Positions 42,144-46,236 of a stretch of DNA of 46,236 nucleotides are shown here, piece by piece (within the stretch, counting starts at the first letter, position 1; each line of letters begins with the position of its first letter). Below the pieces are notes generated by a model that saw only the letters and a list, made by a program, of their open reading frames with translations, was not told the DNA's origin and did not search any database. Made by a program: the position numbers and the translations under genes. Origin of the DNA: an uncultured Flavobacteriales bacterium (GTDB lineage: Bacteria > Bacteroidota > Bacteroidia > Palsa-965); NCBI GenBank assembly GCA_903873905.1, contig CAIQQJ010000131.1, forward strand, positions 160,490 through 206,725. The letters are read 5' to 3'.

Positions 42144-42716
42144 ATGTCAAACACAGGCAAACTCATAATTTTTTCTGCTCCTTCAGGTGCTGGGAAAACT
42201 ACGATTGTTCATCGCTTGCTTTCCAATATTTCCATTTTGGAATTTTCTGTTTCGGCTACCAGTCGTGCACCACGTGGTGATGAGCAACATGGTGTTGATT
42301 ATTATTTTATTTCACCCGACGAGTTTCGAACGCGTGTCAATTCCGATGAATTTGTGGAATGGGAAGAAGTGTATCCCGGACAGATGTATGGCACCTTATT
42401 ATCCGAAGTAGATCGTATCTGGCGAAAAGGGCACCATGTAATATTTGATGTGGATGTAAAAGGCGGATTGAATTTGAAAAAGAAATTCGGTAAAGAAGCG
42501 CTTGGCATTTTTGTTCGTCCTCCATCGATGGAAGCTTTGGAAGAACGCTTGCGTCAACGTGCAACCGAGCCGGAAGAAAAAATTAAAATGCGTTTGGAAA
42601 AAGCGGCAAGTGAATTGTCATTTGAATCGCGATTTGATGTGACAATTGTGAATGACAATTTGGAGCGTGCCGTGAAAGAAGCGGAAACTGTCGTGAAGAA
42701 TTTCTTGAACATCTAA
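42144..42716 (+). CDS. gmk: Guanylate kinase
   Basis: The enzyme phosphorylates GMP to GDP. The P-loop is SAPSGAGKTT, the GMP-binding part is SATSRAPRGDEQHGVDYYF (cited in part), then FVEWEEVYPGQMYGT and FDVDVKGG. The length of 190 aa is normal. ATG 42144 is chosen because the P-loop must begin about 10 residues in and the promoter ends just before it; the open frame upstream to 42093 lies in the hairpin. nadD follows after 18 nt. Confidence 0.97.
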   Translation: MSNTGKLIIFSAPSGAGKTTIVHRLLSNISILEFSVSATSRAPRGDEQHGVDYYFISPDEFRTRVNSDEFVEWEEVYPGQMYGTLLSEVDRIWRKGHHVIFDVDVKGGLNLKKKFGKEALGIFVRPPSMEALEERLRQRATEPEEKIKMRLEKAASELSFESRFDVTIVNDNLERAVKEAETVVKNFLNI

Positions 42717-42734
42717 AAAAATCGTAATTCGTAA

Positions 42735-43310
42735 ATGAAAGTTGGTTTGTTTTTTGGCTCGTTCAATCCCATTCACGTTGGTCATTTGATCCTCGCGAAT
42801 TACATGTTGGAATTTACGGAGCTGGAAAGAATCTGGTTTGTGATTTCTCCACACAATCCCTTGAAAGAAAAAAAAACATTGTTGGCTGACAATCACCGTT
42901 TGCAAATGGTCAGACTGGCAATTGGAGATCACACAAAAATGAAGGCGAGTAATATAGAATTCAAACTTCCGCAACCTTCCTATACGGTAAACACACTCGC
43001 CCATCTCGCTGATAAATTTCCGGATCATGCATTTTCATTGATTATGGGAGAAGATAATCTGAATTCATTTCACAAATGGAAGAATTTCGAATTCATATTG
43101 GAACAATATAAAATTTATGTTTATCCACGCTTAGGAGCTGATGGTGGAAAATTAAAAAAACATCCTGCTGTTCAATTTACGGAAGCACCAGTAATGGAAA
43201 TTTCAGCCTCCTTTTTGCGAGAAGCCATCAAGAATAAAAAAGATGTTCGGTATTATTTTCCGCCAGCAGTATGGGAATACATTAAGGAAATGCATTTTTA
43301 TGCGAAATAG
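42735..43310 (+). CDS. nadD: Nicotinate-nucleotide adenylyltransferase
   Basis: NadD adenylates nicotinate mononucleotide in NAD synthesis. The N-terminal nucleotidyltransferase motif is GLFFGSFNPIHVGH, followed by ERIWFVISPHNPLK and FSLIMGEDNLNSFHKWKN (in part), and the C-terminal ISxxxxR motif as ISASFLREAI. The length of 191 aa is normal. It is probably cotranscribed with gmk and ends at a strong terminator. Confidence 0.97.
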   Translation: MKVGLFFGSFNPIHVGHLILANYMLEFTELERIWFVISPHNPLKEKKTLLADNHRLQMVRLAIGDHTKMKASNIEFKLPQPSYTVNTLAHLADKFPDHAFSLIMGEDNLNSFHKWKNFEFILEQYKIYVYPRLGADGGKLKKHPAVQFTEAPVMEISASFLREAIKNKKDVRYYFPPAVWEYIKEMHFYAK

Positions 43311-43313
43311 TCC

Positions 43314-43354
43314 AATTAGAAAAGTCTCACCGAATTTGTGAGACTTTTCTAATT
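43314..43354. terminator. Bidirectional terminator between nadD and the SprB-repeat gene
   Basis: A perfect stem of up to 17 bp (AATTAGAAAAGTCTCAC and its complement) encloses a 7-nt loop. It serves the two converging genes. Confidence 0.93.
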
Positions 43355-43369
43355 TCATGAAACACTATT

Positions 43370-46078
43370 TTAGTTGATTACCATTCTTTTAGTCGCCATT
43401 CCATTCTGCGTTTTCACCTGAATGAAATACACTCCGGACGCAAGTGAAGAAAGATTCATTGTTGTAGAGAAATTTCCCGCACTTGCATTTTCATGTTGTA
43501 TATAAACACAACGACCAAGATTATCGAATACACTCAGTTGAATTTTTTCGGAACTCAAAAGTGAAATACTGATTTGGAAATTGCCATTACCAGGATTTGG
43601 TGCAATGAGCAATGAATTATCCAATAGATTGTTTTCATCAATTCCGCTGTAAACTACAGGATTGAGATTGGAAAGCGATCCCATAATATTTGCAGTATTC
43701 ATTGGATCACCGATTCGCAAGGAAGGATTGCATCCACCTGAAGGATGAACAGCAAGAACCATATAATACATTTGTCCTACTGGAGGATTATAATCAGTCC
43801 AGTTATGAATTGTCCCTGCAACTGCAGCAAGAAGAGTCAGATTACCCGGATTACTTCCGCGATAAATGTAATAGGTTGCTACTGGCAGCCCTTCGTATGG
43901 CGTCCATGCAAGATTAAATCCTGTTGGAATTGCAGGGCCCACTTGAAGGAATAAAGTTCTGTGATGGAAACTCGTATCCGATTCGACACCACAACTGTCT
44001 GCTGTGGAAATTTTATAACGATTAGCCATGTTCATCGGATTGGATGTCATATCCGTAAACGTGCTGAATTGCGACAAGGGTTGATTTCCAATAAGTGCGT
44101 AAACTCCGGAACTTGATGTTTCACGATAAATATTGTAGGAACCTGATGGAGGAGAATTGAGTCGTTCCCAAACAATCACATTTTTATTGAGTGCCGTGTC
44201 AACACTAACAAAACAAATTTGTTCGTTGTAAGGATTTGTTCCTGCAATTGAAATGGTGTACGGAGCTGATCCAATTCCACAAGCAGAAGTTGCAGTTACC
44301 GTATAGGTAATTCCTCCAAGAGGTGTACAAATAGGATTTTGAATATTCGGATTGCTAAGATAAGTAGATGGCGACCAAACAAAAGTTGCAGGAGAATAAT
44401 TAGCATATGCAAATAATTGAGTTGAGCCTCCACATGCAACATTTCCATTTCCACCAACATAAACAATCACACCTACAGTAGAAACAGAAATTGTTGCCAA
44501 TGCTGAAACAATACAACCTGCTCCATCTGTAACAGTAACTGTATAAGACCCAGCAGGAAGATTTGAAACATTTGAAGTTGTGTAATTTCCAGGCATCCAC
44601 AAATAAGAATACGGAGCTTGACCACCTTGGGCGAAAGCATGAACAGAACCTGTTGGAGAGGGACAGCTATCTGCAGTCGTTGACGTATTCACAAGTAAAT
44701 TGGAAGTATTTGCAACAATTGCATTTGCTGAAATAGTACATCCCGTATTGTCAGTAACAGTTACGGTATAAATACCTGCTGAAAGATTGTTTGCAGTTGC
44801 AGCATTCCCTCCCGAAGGAGCCCAACTATAAATGTAAGGTGCTGTTCCGCCAGTAACATTTGCGTGAGCAGATCCAAGAGTTACGCATGTTACTCCTGTT
44901 GTTGTAGTTGTAAGAACTGGCCCTGTGTAGGGAATATTTACAGAAATGGAACCACAAGCTCCAGCAGTACTATCTACAACTGAAACATAATAATTTCCTG
45001 GAGGAAGATTGTTTGCTGTCAATCCATTCTGAACCGGATTTGAATTCCAAGTGATGGTATAATTTCCGCTTCCTCCTGTAACGGCAATTGTTGCGGATCC
45101 ATTACTCGAACACGTTGCTGCTATTGTAGTAGGATTGGTAATTGTCAAAACTCCTGTAACGGGAGTGCAGGTGGAACAGGTTGTCTGAGAATACAACCCT
45201 GTTACGGCAAGGCAATAACAATCACCGGATGAGTTGACATTAAAACTACAGGAGCTCTGCCATTGGGAAATGGCTGTAGGTTGTGAAATGAAATTGTACC
45301 AATCTTCATTAACACCAAAAAGCGCACCGCCATTCATTGATATTTGCGCACCAAGTCCCTGTAAATTGGACACAACCATAAATGCACTTGCTGCTGTGGA
45401 ATTTGCGCAAGCATTAAAACCCGTCATCATTTGTGTGGTCGTACCTCCGTTTATAGTTACGGCACCATCATTAATGTGAATGCTTCCTGTGTAAGAAGCA
45501 GCAACATCTTTATAAATTACCATTAGCGTAGCTCCGTCCATATCGTCCATCGGCGCTGGTGGATTAGTTGGAATTCCACTGATGATATAATTCCCATTTC
45601 CATTGATAATGCTTGTTACATCCGCACGATAAACAAAAGTCCCCGTATAACCCCAGCACATATCTGCATCTTGGCCAACCATTGTCATCGGAAAAGTTTG
45701 AGTGGTTCCGCTTGGATTGGTAATAGTTGCTGTAATTGCAATTCCACTCCCAGAACCCACACACCACAAGTAGGATCTAATTATCTGCGCACAAAAAGGA
45801 ATGTTGGCAATTGGAAAAGGAGCAGGTTGCACAACACTAGGATTATTTAATAGCGGCAATCGCATTCCCAATTTCACAGAAGCTTGTGTATAATTAAGTC
45901 CGCAAATAGTGGTATCGAAAATGGTTCCAAGTGTAGCATTTCCATTCTGTGGCAAAGGATTTGAATTCTTTTGTACATGTTGCTCATTCCAAGCTTTTGA
46001 TCCGATTAATGGATCTTGCGCGAAAACCATGGTGGAACAAAACACAACAGAGAGAATAAATAGAATGCGATTTTTCAT
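43370..46078 (-). CDS. Large secreted SprB-repeat protein with T9SS tail (902 aa)
   Basis: The signal peptide ends near TMVFAQ. The N-terminal 300 residues look like a beta-rich head (YTGTFVYRADVTSIINGNG, DGATLMVIYKD), which recalls DUF3344; this is uncertain. Three consecutive SprB repeats follow at about 320-530 with GSATIAVTGGSGNYTITWN, NLPPGNYYVSVVD, NNLSAGIYTVTVTDNTGC and SNLPAGSYTVTVTDGAGC. A further Ig-like unit and fibronectin-like segments come next (YYIYRGSNPGNL). The tail is a type A T9SS sorting domain from LLIAPNPGNGNFQ to GVYFIQVKTQNG plus a basic end. SprB repeats occur in gliding adhesins; at 902 aa it is far smaller than SprB, so an adhesin or matrix role is inferred only. 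Confidence 0.92.
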   Translation of the reverse strand: MKNRILFILSVVFCSTMVFAQDPLIGSKAWNEQHVQKNSNPLPQNGNATLGTIFDTTICGLNYTQASVKLGMRLPLLNNPSVVQPAPFPIANIPFCAQIIRSYLWCVGSGSGIAITATITNPSGTTQTFPMTMVGQDADMCWGYTGTFVYRADVTSIINGNGNYIISGIPTNPPAPMDDMDGATLMVIYKDVAASYTGSIHINDGAVTINGGTTTQMMTGFNACANSTAASAFMVVSNLQGLGAQISMNGGALFGVNEDWYNFISQPTAISQWQSSCSFNVNSSGDCYCLAVTGLYSQTTCSTCTPVTGVLTITNPTTIAATCSSNGSATIAVTGGSGNYTITWNSNPVQNGLTANNLPPGNYYVSVVDSTAGACGSISVNIPYTGPVLTTTTTGVTCVTLGSAHANVTGGTAPYIYSWAPSGGNAATANNLSAGIYTVTVTDNTGCTISANAIVANTSNLLVNTSTTADSCPSPTGSVHAFAQGGQAPYSYLWMPGNYTTSNVSNLPAGSYTVTVTDGAGCIVSALATISVSTVGVIVYVGGNGNVACGGSTQLFAYANYSPATFVWSPSTYLSNPNIQNPICTPLGGITYTVTATSACGIGSAPYTISIAGTNPYNEQICFVSVDTALNKNVIVWERLNSPPSGSYNIYRETSSSGVYALIGNQPLSQFSTFTDMTSNPMNMANRYKISTADSCGVESDTSFHHRTLFLQVGPAIPTGFNLAWTPYEGLPVATYYIYRGSNPGNLTLLAAVAGTIHNWTDYNPPVGQMYYMVLAVHPSGGCNPSLRIGDPMNTANIMGSLSNLNPVVYSGIDENNLLDNSLLIAPNPGNGNFQISISLLSSEKIQLSVFDNLGRCVYIQHENASAGNFSTTMNLSSLASGVYFIQVKTQNGMATKRMVIN

Positions 46079-46177
46079 GATTCAATTTTTAAAAACATTT
46101 TCCTTCAATGTAAATATCCGATTCGATTAACGAGAATACAAATCATTCAACTGAAAATCTGCCGTGTTCAAGAAATC

Positions 46178-46217
46178 AGAAAAAACATTGCCCCTGAAAA
46201 TTTTCAGGGGCAATGTT
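46178..46217 (-). terminator. Terminator of a minus-strand gene beyond the right edge
   Basis: A 17-bp perfect palindrome (46184-46200 with 46201-46217) contains GCCCCTGAAAATTTTCAGGG. On the minus strand it is followed by TTTTTT at 46183-46178, so it ends a transcript coming from the right, upstream of the SprB-repeat gene. Confidence 0.85.
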
Positions 46218-46236
46218 ATTGAAACTCATTATTACT

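Overview
The window is a chromosomal segment of a member of the Bacteroidota. Low GC, no Shine-Dalgarno sequences before the genes, promoters of the TAnnTTTG type, three large secreted proteins with type IX secretion (T9SS) sorting tails, a PorX regulator, a PorE-like protein and a DUF2795 gene all point there. The order is not resolved. No phage, plasmid, CRISPR, tRNA or rRNA sequence was seen. This is an ordinary housekeeping and secretion region with unusually interesting DNA between the genes.

Layout: the left edge holds the 5' half of prfB on the minus strand, including its programmed +1 frameshift site. A plus-strand block (0.9-11.3 kb) carries a small membrane protein, queE, a PorE-like OmpA protein, a methyltransferase, an ABC ATPase, a cobalamin adenosyltransferase, a DUF2795 protein, a small exported protein and secA. 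A minus-strand block follows (11.3-23.7 kb), read right to left: trhO, hmgA, hppD (tyrosine catabolism), an anchored protein, porX, a lipoprotein, tsaE, ald, a small membrane protein and a secreted M4 metalloprotease. The next plus block (23.8-35.2 kb) has a threonine dehydrogenase-type SDR, two tandem MORN-like paralogues, cysS, an M28 peptidase or glutaminyl cyclase lipoprotein, polA and three exported proteins of unknown function. A minus trio (M43 protease, SDR, cystathionine gamma-synthase-type enzyme), a plus run (ArsC-like, EamA transporter, yicC, gmk, nadD) and a minus-strand SprB-repeat protein complete the window.

How the genes fit together: secA exports precursors through Sec. The M4, M43 and SprB-repeat proteins carry Sec signals and T9SS tails. 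PorX and the PorE-like protein belong to T9SS regulation and cell-wall anchoring. hmgA and hppD are consecutive steps of tyrosine degradation. yicC, gmk and nadD form a compact gene run.

The most unusual content is between genes. (1) Many stop codons lie inside or next to hairpins or tandem arrays built of short recurring words of 7-19 nt; several word families recur across unrelated loci. (2) A modular element of about 120-130 bp occurs three times, with a recurring hairpin module that also appears in a different backbone. (3) For eight genes the -7 promoter element ends only 4-8 nt before the start codon, suggesting leaderless or nearly leaderless mRNAs. (4) The prfB frameshift site keeps a perfect AGGAGG although ordinary genes here lack such sites. 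All calls come from reading the sequence; no database search was run.
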